From: Crocinitomicaceae bacterium
GTDB taxonomy: Bacteria > Bacteroidota > Bacteroidia > Flavobacteriales_D > Crocinitomicaceae
Length of the DNA: 33,258 nt
Direction: 5' to 3'
Assembly: GCA_029238665.1 (NCBI GenBank)
Contig: JAQWFQ010000018.1
Location: 1-33,258 of the forward strand
Numbering within the stretch: the first letter of the stretch is position 1; each line of letters opens with the position of its first letter. The notes under the pieces were generated by a model that saw only the letters and a program-made list of their open reading frames with translations, was not told the origin of the DNA and did not search any database. The position numbers and the translations under genes are program-made. This document shows, one piece after another, positions 1 to 6,978 of this stretch.

Positions 1-1
1 G

Positions 2-343
2 GGAAGTGCAGATGAATTAACAAGTGCTTTGGATCTAATTAATGTGGTTCCAAATCCATACTATGCATATTCTCAGTATGAGCGAAACAGGTTGGATACA
101 CGTGTAAAAATTACAAACCTACCAGAGCGTTGTACGGTTAATATTTACAACACACAGGGGAAATTGGTTAAGTCCTTCAAGAAAGACAGTCCTTCAACAT
201 TTATTGATTGGCTGTTGGTTAATAACAAGAACATACCTGTTACTTCAGGTGTTTATCTCATTCACGTAAGTGCAGAAGGTGTCGGAGAGGTTATTGTGAA
301 GTCATTTGTCTCGATGCGACAAACGGATTTACAGAATATTTGA
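2..343 (+). CDS. C-terminal end of a large surface protein (partial at left edge)
   Basis: The reading frame is open from base 2, so only the last 113 codons or so of a longer gene are present and the true start lies outside the window. The visible part holds a VPNPYYAYSQYE motif followed by a beta-sandwich-like stretch with VNIYNTQGKLV and SGVYLIHV. These are typical of C-terminal sorting-type domains in large Bacteroidota cell-surface proteins that use type IX secretion. The internal TTG at base 29 is not a credible start, because the conserved motif begins right around it and the frame continues upstream. The last 15 bases overlap the end of the convergent histidine kinase gene. The function of the full protein cannot be inferred from this fragment. 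Confidence 0.8.
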   Translation, partial: GSADELTSALDLINVVPNPYYAYSQYERNRLDTRVKITNLPERCTVNIYNTQGKLVKSFKKDSPSTFIDWLLVNNKNIPVTSGVYLIHVSAEGVGEVIVKSFVSMRQTDLQNI

Positions 344-1891
344 TGGTAACGATATTCGGAAGGTAGTTCCGCTATTTTGTTGTGATTCAAGTACAAATAC
401 ATTTCCCTTGTGGTACTCTTTTACAATACGTTTTACGAGTGAAAGTCCTAAACCCCAACCTCTTTTTTTTGTGGAAAAACCAGGCTCAAAAATCGTTTTC
501 ATTTGACCAGATGAAATCCCTTTTCCATTGTCTTTAATGTTGATGTGAACCCACTCTGGAGTGCCTTGAACGTTTACGTTTAGCTGGCCTTCGCCCTCCA
601 TAGCATCTACGGCATTTTTAACAATATTTTCTACAACCCATTCAATTAATGAGGCATTGTGTAGGGCCGATAGCTCATCGTTTGTGGTGATTGTAACATC
701 AACCTTATCAGAAATACGGGGGCGTAAGTAATTCATAACATTACGTACCGTTGCAGAGATATCGGTGTCTTCTAGTTTTGTTCCTGAACCAATTTTTGAA
801 AACCGGTCCGTTACTTTTTCTAACCGATCAACATCTTTTTGCATTTCCACAGTGACCATACTATCAACCCCTTTAGACTCGAGCAATTGAACCCAGGCCA
901 TTAGCGAAGATAAAGGAGTTCCCAATTGATGGGCAGTTTCTTTGGCCATGCCTGCCCACACTTTATTTTGCTCTGCTTTTCTAAATGTACTAAAGATGAG
1001 GTAGCCGATAATAACAAAGAGTCCAATCACCAAAAATTGGATGTATGGAAAATAATGAAGTTGTTTTAACTCGGGGCTATCATCAAAGTATAAGGTGTTT
1101 GAATTTCCATTTTTAAAGTCAATGATTATGGGTTTGTTTTGTACTTCTAACTGTGCAATATACTCGTCTACATTAAACTTTGTTATGGTGTACTCATCAA
1201 TATTAGTCCCAATAATTTCAGTTGTTTTATTGTCGATTAAAATTACGGGAACCAGCCCTTCATTATTGATTAAATCGACGTTAAAAGCATGAATCAAAGA
1301 GTCGCGTTCTGCTTCTAACCTTGTAATTCCTTTAGAATCACTGTAGCAGTAAGTCATAAAAAGCCCTTCGTATACTTCAACGGTAAAAGAGGGGTTCTTT
1401 TCTTGCCAAGTTTCTGCTAAAAATAAGAGTGAGTCTTCAAAAACGGAGACAAGTTCTTTTGCGCTAATTTTTGTGTGTTGAGTGCGCAATGTAGTGGTGT
1501 CAAAATCTAGGTTTATATATCCTGAAACCTGCTTTTTATTGTCTAATAAAATAACGGGAATGTCTTTATTTCCATTAATTATTTTTAGTGGAAAATCGTA
1601 GTTTGGAATTTGATTGAGTGGAGTTGCTTGAGAAACTTCTTTTGTGGCATCAATCCAAAGAGCCATTTTTTCCCGTTCCTGATCTCGCAATTGGGTAAAT
1701 GTCCTGTTTGTTAGTCGAACGAGTTCAATTTTTTTCTTAACCGCATCGCCCCATTGCCTAGCTCGTTCTCGTTCTCGTTCACCAACCTTAGCTACAATTG
1801 TATTGGATACAAACAAAGACACCCCTACAAGTAGAAGTGCGAAAATCAATAAGGCAATTTTCCACTGTTGTTTTTTTGAGTACAGGTTCAT
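329..1891 (-). CDS. Two-TM sensor histidine kinase
   Basis: Protein of 520 residues. A membrane segment lies at 11-31, an extracytoplasmic sensing region at about 32-280, and a second membrane segment at 283-301. The cytoplasmic kinase core follows. The H-box is KETAHQLGTPLSS with His321 as the expected phosphorylation site, in the variant form common in Bacteroidota. The N-box is ENIVKNAVDAM (421-431), then DNGKGIS (454-460) and GWGLGLSL (478-485) for ATP binding. No response regulator is next to it, so it is an orphan kinase with an unknown partner. Its sensor region resembles no domain I can name. The gene is convergent with the surface-protein fragment and overlaps it by 15 bases. Confidence 0.93.
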   Translation of the reverse strand: MNLYSKKQQWKIALLIFALLLVGVSLFVSNTIVAKVGERERERARQWGDAVKKKIELVRLTNRTFTQLRDQEREKMALWIDATKEVSQATPLNQIPNYDFPLKIINGNKDIPVILLDNKKQVSGYINLDFDTTTLRTQHTKISAKELVSVFEDSLLFLAETWQEKNPSFTVEVYEGLFMTYCYSDSKGITRLEAERDSLIHAFNVDLINNEGLVPVILIDNKTTEIIGTNIDEYTITKFNVDEYIAQLEVQNKPIIIDFKNGNSNTLYFDDSPELKQLHYFPYIQFLVIGLFVIIGYLIFSTFRKAEQNKVWAGMAKETAHQLGTPLSSLMAWVQLLESKGVDSMVTVEMQKDVDRLEKVTDRFSKIGSGTKLEDTDISATVRNVMNYLRPRISDKVDVTITTNDELSALHNASLIEWVVENIVKNAVDAMEGEGQLNVNVQGTPEWVHINIKDNGKGISSGQMKTIFEPGFSTKKRGWGLGLSLVKRIVKEYHKGNVFVLESQQNSGTTFRISLPSNIL

Positions 1892-1944
1892 AAGATCGTC
1901 TAATTTAACGAGAATAAACTATAAAGATTGCATGTATGGCTTTC

Positions 1945-3042
1945 TTAAACCAGATTTAAGGCTTTTTCAACCTGGGTACAAACCTTATTATGATCATATG
2001 CCTTGGCCATGTTTATTAATGTTGTTGCATCAAAATGAACCTTTTCCGAACTGATTCGGTTTAACTGATTCGCGAGACTTTGGGCGTTTAAAGTTTCAAA
2101 GAGTAACCCCCCAGTTGAGTTCTGAAGAATTTCAGGTGTTCCTCCAGCATTACTTCCTATTACAGGTGTTCCACATGCTAATGATTCAATGGTAACCATT
2201 CCAAATGTTTCTGCTTTTGTAGCCATAACTAAGTAGTCAACAGCCTTGTAAAAGGTTGCGGTATCTTTCCTGAACGGGCGAATAAATACGCGTTTTTCCA
2301 GGTTACTATCTTTGATTTCAGCTGTCATTTCCGCCGTGTAACCATCGACTTGGTTTAGTGTAGGCTCTCCTAAAAGAACAATTGAAAAATTGTCATTTTT
2401 CGCAAGTTTAAGGGCGTTAATGAGCAAAAGTTGCCCTTTTTGCCTATCAAATCGACCAATTAAGCCAAAAATGAGTATTTCAGGAGGAAGGTCTAATTCG
2501 TTTCTAGCGGTTAATTTTGAAGGTAAATTCTCAAATTGAGAGGTGTTTAATCCTGATGGAATAACAACGGTTTTGTTTGAAAATCGTGTCATGGTTTTTA
2601 CCTGGTCTTCCAGCCAGTTTAATGGACATGACCACAAATCAATTTTTTTGAATCGGAGGGTGTGTAGAAAGTTTGTTTTTTTGACCCCCAATTGCATTTC
2701 CATAAAATAGGATGTGTGCAATTTTGATTTTAAAATGTGCTTAACACTGGCAAGTATGCTCATGTCATACGTTGATCGAATAATTAAATGACTAATTGAT
2801 TCGTGTGTAATTAATTTGGCAAGAACGCGTGCCTTTTTAAATCCAAAGTACTTTTTGTGTTTCTCTATTAGGTGTGTTTTGAGCCCAAAATCGGTAGCGT
2901 TTATATGAATTGGGCTTCCAGCGACACAAATAAAAACAACATTGTGCCCTCGCTCTTGCATCCATTGTGCATTTCTGAGGTGGTTCATTTCTAGACCTCC
3001 CCAGCTTTCTGATGAACATAGATATCCAAGCTTCGCCTTCAT
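1945..3042 (-). CDS. Glycosyltransferase family 4 (GT-B fold)
   Basis: About 365 residues. The N-terminus has KLGYLCSSESWGGLEMN, a Rossmann strand with a GG loop as in GT4 acceptor-side domains. The C-terminal half has FGLIGRFDRQKGQ and then the nucleotide-sugar motif ETFGMVTIESLACGTPVIGSNAGG, which includes the EX7E pattern of GT4 enzymes. It probably transfers a sugar from a nucleotide donor to a cell-surface glycan or lipid; the substrate cannot be read from the sequence. An in-frame ATG at 3078 would add 12 residues (MFNTKLLLILQD), but homologues of this fold start directly at the first strand, so the ATG at 3042 is preferred. It diverges from the small membrane protein gene at 3094. Confidence 0.9.
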   Translation of the reverse strand: MKAKLGYLCSSESWGGLEMNHLRNAQWMQERGHNVVFICVAGSPIHINATDFGLKTHLIEKHKKYFGFKKARVLAKLITHESISHLIIRSTYDMSILASVKHILKSKLHTSYFMEMQLGVKKTNFLHTLRFKKIDLWSCPLNWLEDQVKTMTRFSNKTVVIPSGLNTSQFENLPSKLTARNELDLPPEILIFGLIGRFDRQKGQLLLINALKLAKNDNFSIVLLGEPTLNQVDGYTAEMTAEIKDSNLEKRVFIRPFRKDTATFYKAVDYLVMATKAETFGMVTIESLACGTPVIGSNAGGTPEILQNSTGGLLFETLNAQSLANQLNRISSEKVHFDATTLINMAKAYDHNKVCTQVEKALNLV

Positions 3043-3093
3043 ATCTTGTAAAATTAAAAGTAACTTCGTATTGAACAACTAAATCAATACATA

Positions 3094-3402
3094 ATGACCA
3101 AAAATCCCATTGTAATATTTTTAGCTACCGTACTTCTGTTGTGCCTTTTGTTTTTCGTATTTCCAATTAATTTGTTTGACGGTAAAATCGTTTATCAAGA
3201 AGGTTTACAGGAGGTTGTTGTAGATAGTCCTTTAAGCCTATCTTATTTTATTGGCTTAGGGTATGATGAGCTTGACATGAAAGGGGTAAAGACCTTTTAT
3301 TTGACTACAAAGGGCATTTTTACGGCCGTAATTTTCACCTTGGGGTTTCCTGTATTGTTGGCCTTTCGCATTCATTTAAAAAACACCAGACCTACAAAAT
3401 AG
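3094..3402 (+). CDS. Small two-TM membrane protein, unknown function
   Basis: A 102-residue protein that I do not recognise as a named family. A hydrophobic segment spans about residues 7-26 and a second one about 73-92. The roughly 45-residue loop between them is acidic (YDELDMKG) and predicted to lie outside the cytoplasm. The C-terminus is basic (RIHLKNTRPTK), which fits a cytoplasmic tail. The gene is divergent from the glycosyltransferase and stands upstream of the Crp-like palindrome and rhodanese operon, so it is probably a separate transcript. The hydrophobic pattern and codon use support a real gene; nothing supports a specific role. Confidence 0.6.
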   Translation: MTKNPIVIFLATVLLLCLLFFVFPINLFDGKIVYQEGLQEVVVDSPLSLSYFIGLGYDELDMKGVKTFYLTTKGIFTAVIFTLGFPVLLAFRIHLKNTRPTK

Positions 3403-3466
3403 AGGATGTACTCGATTTCTTTTAGTGGAGAAAACGTAAAAAATGAGCAGGGACAGGTTCTTGTAA

Positions 3467-3486
3467 AATGTAACTCATGTTACATT
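3467..3486. promoter_or_regulatory. Crp/Fnr-type operator palindrome upstream of the rhodanese gene
   Basis: Perfect 8-bp arms AATGTAAC and GTTACATT flank a 4-base TCAT centre. The core reads TGTAA-N6-TTACA, which matches the general Crp/Fnr-family operator form. Its centre lies about 41-42 bases before the likely transcription start set by the -7 box at 3505-3512, the position used by class II activators. The protein that binds it is not identified. Confidence 0.6.
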
Positions 3487-3504
3487 CACACATAGTTTTT
3501 CCGG

Positions 3505-3512
3505 TAACTTTG
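3505..3512 (+). promoter_or_regulatory. Bacteroidota -7 box for the rhodanese operon
   Basis: TAACTTTG fits the Bacteroidota sigma-factor -7 consensus TAnnTTTG exactly. It ends 25 bases before the ATG at 3538. The expected -33 element would fall on the edge of the palindrome at 3467-3486 and is not recognisable, which suits a promoter that needs an activator. Confidence 0.6.
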
Positions 3513-3537
3513 CTGTCAATTAAACACTAAAAACAAA

Positions 3538-3834
3538 ATGTTCGGGAACGTATTTAAAAAAACAGATTACAAGCAGTTAATTACAGATGGTGCTGTCATT
3601 ATTGATGTTAGAAGTAAAGGAGAGTATATGGGGGGAGCTGTACCCGGCTCAGAAAACATACCACTACCTACTTTATCCTTGAAGATCAAAGAAATAAAGA
3701 GCCTACAAATCCCTATTATTTGTGTCTGTGCTTCAGGAATGCGTTCGGGTACTGCTAAAGCACAATTGAAAGCCGCAGGGGTTGATGCTCACAATGGTGG
3801 TCCTTGGACAAAAATGTTACCTTACGTAGACTAA
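3538..3834 (+). CDS. Single-domain rhodanese-like sulfurtransferase
   Basis: A 98-residue rhodanese domain with no signal peptide, so cytoplasmic. The opening strand has IIDVRSKGEY (residues 21-30), the usual DVR..E motif, followed by the GAVPGSENIPL substrate loop. The active-site loop is CASGMRSG with Cys64 as the persulfide-forming residue. It probably moves sulfane sulfur between small thiols or proteins. It is the first gene of a run of three (rhodanese, sterol-desaturase-like protein, small membrane protein) with gaps of 7 bases and then a 4-base overlap. The Crp/Fnr-type palindrome and -7 box upstream suggest regulated expression of the whole operon. Confidence 0.92.
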   Translation: MFGNVFKKTDYKQLITDGAVIIDVRSKGEYMGGAVPGSENIPLPTLSLKIKEIKSLQIPIICVCASGMRSGTAKAQLKAAGVDAHNGGPWTKMLPYVD

Positions 3835-3841
3835 ATAGAAA

Positions 3842-4726
3842 TTGATGGAAGAGTTATTGCGTATTATTGTTCGCTCTTATAAAGGTTATTCGTCCCACAT
3901 TTGGGAAACAATAACCCATCCATTTGAAACGTATAACTATTTTACCTTATTGATTCTTGTTTCTTTAGCTGTTTGGAGTTTAGAGATCATTTTTCCTTGG
4001 CGTAAGCGTCAATCAGTAATCCGAAAGGGGTTTTGGATTGATGCCTTTTACATGTTCTTTAACTTTTACATTTTTAATCTAATTGTCTTTATTGCGCTGT
4101 CAAATACTACGGCGCATTTGTTTGGTGAAACCATCGAGTGGATCGGGTTGCCTGAAAATAACCTCATTGACCTTTCTGCGTGGAATCCTTGGGTTCAGCT
4201 CACGGCATATTTCTTAATAGCAGATTTTGTACAATGGTCAATTCACAGGTTGTTACATCGAATTCCCTGGCTATGGAGGTTTCATAGAGTGCATCATTCA
4301 GTAACTGAAATGGGTTTTGCAGCACATTTAAGGTACCATTTTATGGAAAGTGTTTTTTATAAAACAACGCTCTATATTTTCTTGGGATACATCTTTAATT
4401 TTAAGTTAGAGTATGCCTTCTTTTTACATGCGGGAACAATCATCATAGGGCATGTTAATCATGCAAATGTAGGTTGGGGTTATGGTCCGTTTAAGTATGT
4501 TTTGAATAATCCTAAAATGCACATTTGGCATCATGCAAAAGAGTTGCCAGAATCGCATCCTAACGGAGTGAATTTCGGTATTTCATTAAGTTTATGGGAT
4601 TATATATTTAAAACCAATTATATACCTTCAGATGGGAGGGATATTCCATTGGGTTTTGATGAGGTTGAAAAATTTCCAACAACCTTTTTTGCGCAACAAG
4701 CCGAAGCGTTTAAATCAGAAAAATGA
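3842..4726 (+). CDS. Sterol desaturase / fatty acid hydroxylase superfamily membrane protein
   Basis: A 294-residue integral membrane protein with hydrophobic segments near 34-50, 68-88, 118-132 and 172-205. The diiron-binding histidine clusters of the family are present: HRLLH (135-139), HRVHH (148-152) and HIWHH (227-231), with extra histidines in HVNHAN (204-209). Members hydroxylate or desaturate lipids using O2 at a di-metal site in the membrane. The lipid substrate is unknown here; bacterial members act on ether lipids, carotenoids or fatty acids. It follows the rhodanese by 7 bases, and its last bases overlap the next start (ATGA), so the three genes are probably co-transcribed and translationally coupled at the second junction. 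Confidence 0.9.
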   Translation: MMEELLRIIVRSYKGYSSHIWETITHPFETYNYFTLLILVSLAVWSLEIIFPWRKRQSVIRKGFWIDAFYMFFNFYIFNLIVFIALSNTTAHLFGETIEWIGLPENNLIDLSAWNPWVQLTAYFLIADFVQWSIHRLLHRIPWLWRFHRVHHSVTEMGFAAHLRYHFMESVFYKTTLYIFLGYIFNFKLEYAFFLHAGTIIIGHVNHANVGWGYGPFKYVLNNPKMHIWHHAKELPESHPNGVNFGISLSLWDYIFKTNYIPSDGRDIPLGFDEVEKFPTTFFAQQAEAFKSEK

Positions 4727-4938
4727 AGAATAAATTAGAAATGGCTGTAATGGCGAGTTTAACTTTAGGGTTGGCTCCTTTTACACTAGAACCGCATATT
4801 TGGAAACAATTATTGAATATTTATTACGGGCGTACAATGGCAGGAATTGATTGGTTTGATCTATTCATGCATGGTGCACCTTGGTTGTTTTTAATCTATG
4901 TGTTAGGGACAATGATTTTAAAAAAGAAGGTGAGTTAA
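4723..4938 (+). CDS. Small membrane protein coupled to the sterol-desaturase gene
   Basis: A 71-residue protein with hydrophobic stretches at about 8-22 and 48-64. Its ATG overlaps the stop of the upstream hydroxylase gene in an ATGA junction, which strongly supports translation. It contains PHIWKQL and a tryptophan-rich second half (GIDWFDLFMHGAPWLF) and ends with a basic KKK tail. I do not know a characterised homologue. A role as a subunit or helper of the neighbouring membrane oxygenase is an inference from the overlap only. Confidence 0.7.
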   Translation: MKNKLEMAVMASLTLGLAPFTLEPHIWKQLLNIYYGRTMAGIDWFDLFMHGAPWLFLIYVLGTMILKKKVS

Positions 4939-5176
4939 GGCGTTTAAATATGACCGAAATAGACAGGGAGCAATACAAAAGGGGTCCCTTTTTCACATCA
5001 TTTTTCTTTCAATGTTTGTTCATTTTGTCTTTTCCCACTCTTACCTGCTTGAATATTATATTATTACCTTTTGATAAATAAACGAGCATACATGTTACAA
5101 GCATTATTGGAGATAATATTAAGAGTAAAATTAATGCTAAAATTCTCATGTTATTTAAATTATTTACAACAAGTCA

Positions 5177-5200
5177 ATAAAGTGCACTAGTGCACTTTAT
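5177..5200. repeat. Perfect 24-bp palindrome
   Basis: The half ATAAAGTGCACT is followed directly by its exact reverse complement with no spacer. It contains GTGCAC twice around the central CTAG. With no loop and no T-run it is a poor terminator candidate. A dimeric DNA-binding site is more likely, but no promoter is visible next to it. Confidence 0.75.
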
Positions 5201-5263
5201 CCAGACTATATGTCTACCCCTAAATGTAACGAATAAAATAAACTTACTTCTGTCTTTTAGACA

Positions 5264-5298
5264 CAAAAAAAGCCAATGAAAAATGAATTTCATTGGCT
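5264..5298 (-). terminator. Rho-independent terminator of the glycyl-tRNA synthetase gene
   Basis: An 11-bp perfect stem (AGCCAATGAAA and its complement at 5271-5281 and 5288-5298) has a 6-base loop. On the minus strand it is followed by a run of seven T (plus-strand A-run at 5264-5270). It sits about 40 bases past the stop codon. Confidence 0.9.
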
Positions 5299-5339
5299 AA
5301 TAATATCCCCTTTTAATTAGGGCGAGGTAAGTTTATGGC

Positions 5340-6875
5340 TTATTTCAAAAGTGTGGTCATTGAAACCTTTTTGCCAATAATTCCTTCTAGTTCAACTATG
5401 GCAACACGGTCTTGTAACATTGTGTCTCTATCACGCACAGTTACGGTGTTGTCTTCTAGTGTTTGGTGGTCAATCATGATACAGTATGGTGTTCCAATTG
5501 CATCTTGACGACGGTAACGCTTACCAGGAGAATCTTTCTCATCGTATTGACAGTTAAAGTCGAATTTTAATGTGTTTAAGACTTCTTTTGCTTTTTCTGG
5601 TAAACCATCTTTACGCGTTAAAGGCATAACAGCAACCTTGTAAGGTGCTAACGCTGGTGGTAAAGAAAGTACAGAACGTTCAGAACCATCTTCTAATTTC
5701 TCGTTTTTGAAAGAATTGGACAGCACAGCTAAAAACATTCTGTCTAAACCAATAGATGTTTCAACAACATAAGGGACGTAGTTCTTATTTAATTCAGGAT
5801 CAAAATATTGTAGTTTTTTCCCAGAGTGTGTTTCGTGTTGTTTTAAGTCAAAGTCTGTTCTTGAGTGAATCCCTTCAAGCTCTTTAAAACCCATAGGGAA
5901 GTTAAACTCAATATCGCTTGCGGCATTTGCATAGTGTGCGAGCTTAATGTGATCATGAAAACGGTAATTTTCTTCACCTAAACCAAGCTTATTGTGCCAG
6001 TTAATTCGTTGTTCTTTCCAGTATTCGTACCACTTCATTTCCTCTCCTGGACGCACAAAAAATTGCATTTCCATTTGTTCAAACTCACGCATTCTAAAAA
6101 TGAATTGTCTTGCAACAATTTCATTTCTAAAGGCCTTACCAATCTGTGCAATTCCAAAAGGAATTTTCATACGACCAGTTTTCTGAACGTTTAAGAAATT
6201 CACAAAAATACCCTGTGCCGTTTCTGGCCTTAGGTAAATGGTAGCTGCGTCTCCTGCAACAGATCCTAGCTCTGTAGAGAACATAAGGTTGAATTGACGC
6301 ACTTCTGTCCAGTTCTTAGAGCCTGAAACAGGGCAAGCAATCTCTAAATCGACAATAAGGTTGTAAACACCCTCCAGGTCATTTCGACCAAGTGTGTCTC
6401 GCATTCGATCTTCGATGTCCGTAATTTTAGCCTGATTACGAAGTACATTTGGGTTTGTTTTTCTAAACTCAGCTTCGTTAAAGTCGTCTCCAAAACGTTT
6501 TACACCTTTGGCAACTTCTTTATTTATTTTTAAGCGAATTTTTTCGATGTACTCTTCAATTAAGACATCAGCTCTATATCGTTTTTTAGAATCTTTGTTA
6601 TCAATCAGTGGGTCATTAAATGCATCAACGTGTCCAGATGCCTTCCATGTAGTTGGATGCATGAATATTGAAGCGTCAATTCCTACGATGTTATCGTGCA
6701 TTTGAACCATTGATTTCCACCAATATGATTTGATGTTGTTCTTTAGTTCAGAACCGAGTTGACCGTAGTCATATGTTGCTGATAAACCGTCGTATATTTC
6801 CGAAGATGGAAATACAAAACCATACTCTTTCGCATGCGAAATAATGTCCTTTAATTTGTCTTCTTTTTGAGCCAT
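5340..6875 (-). CDS. glyQS: Glycine--tRNA ligase, dimeric single-chain type
   Basis: A 511-residue class II synthetase that charges tRNA-Gly, full length for the alpha2 type. The N-terminal motif YDYGQLGSELKNNI (36-48) is typical of the family. RPETAQGIFVNF (216-227) and motif 2 FRNEIVARQFIFRMREFEQ (249-267) form the ATP and glycine site. Motif 3 has SIGLDR (374-379). The anticodon-binding domain runs from about 411 to the end (YKVAVMPLTRKDG). The start is fixed by the ATG at 6875, which stands only four bases after a perfect -7 box, so the transcript may be leaderless. A strong terminator follows the gene, so it is probably monocistronic. Confidence 0.97.
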   Translation of the reverse strand: MAQKEDKLKDIISHAKEYGFVFPSSEIYDGLSATYDYGQLGSELKNNIKSYWWKSMVQMHDNIVGIDASIFMHPTTWKASGHVDAFNDPLIDNKDSKKRYRADVLIEEYIEKIRLKINKEVAKGVKRFGDDFNEAEFRKTNPNVLRNQAKITDIEDRMRDTLGRNDLEGVYNLIVDLEIACPVSGSKNWTEVRQFNLMFSTELGSVAGDAATIYLRPETAQGIFVNFLNVQKTGRMKIPFGIAQIGKAFRNEIVARQFIFRMREFEQMEMQFFVRPGEEMKWYEYWKEQRINWHNKLGLGEENYRFHDHIKLAHYANAASDIEFNFPMGFKELEGIHSRTDFDLKQHETHSGKKLQYFDPELNKNYVPYVVETSIGLDRMFLAVLSNSFKNEKLEDGSERSVLSLPPALAPYKVAVMPLTRKDGLPEKAKEVLNTLKFDFNCQYDEKDSPGKRYRRQDAIGTPYCIMIDHQTLEDNTVTVRDRDTMLQDRVAIVELEGIIGKKVSMTTLLK

Positions 6876-6879
6876 GACG

Positions 6880-6887
6880 CAAAGATA
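6880..6887 (-). promoter_or_regulatory. -7 box of the glycyl-tRNA synthetase gene
   Basis: On the minus strand the sequence reads TATCTTTG, then CGTC, then the ATG. With a start site a few bases past the box, the mRNA would begin at or within a base or two of the start codon. Confidence 0.6.
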
Positions 6888-6978
6888 TAAAAAAGGGAGT
6901 GCATTATATGTCGTTCGAAATTATTTAAATAACTCCAAGCTAACTTAGGAATAATTCACGGCTAAATTTTGAACTTTT

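Larger units (their letters stand above)
4939..5339. other. 401-bp intergenic region with palindromes, no convincing gene
   Basis: This lies between the end of the sterol-desaturase operon (plus strand) and the end of the glycyl-tRNA synthetase gene (minus strand). It holds a weak plus-strand stem with a T-run at about 4977-4993, a perfect 24-bp palindrome at 5177-5200, and the minus-strand terminator at 5264-5298. A 66-codon plus-strand frame at 4881-5081 overlaps the preceding gene and has no protein-like features, so I do not call it. Confidence 0.7.

Noticed and set aside
4881-5081. 66-codon plus-strand frame
   Set aside because: Overlaps the small membrane protein in another frame, then runs through a spacer; no features of a protein.
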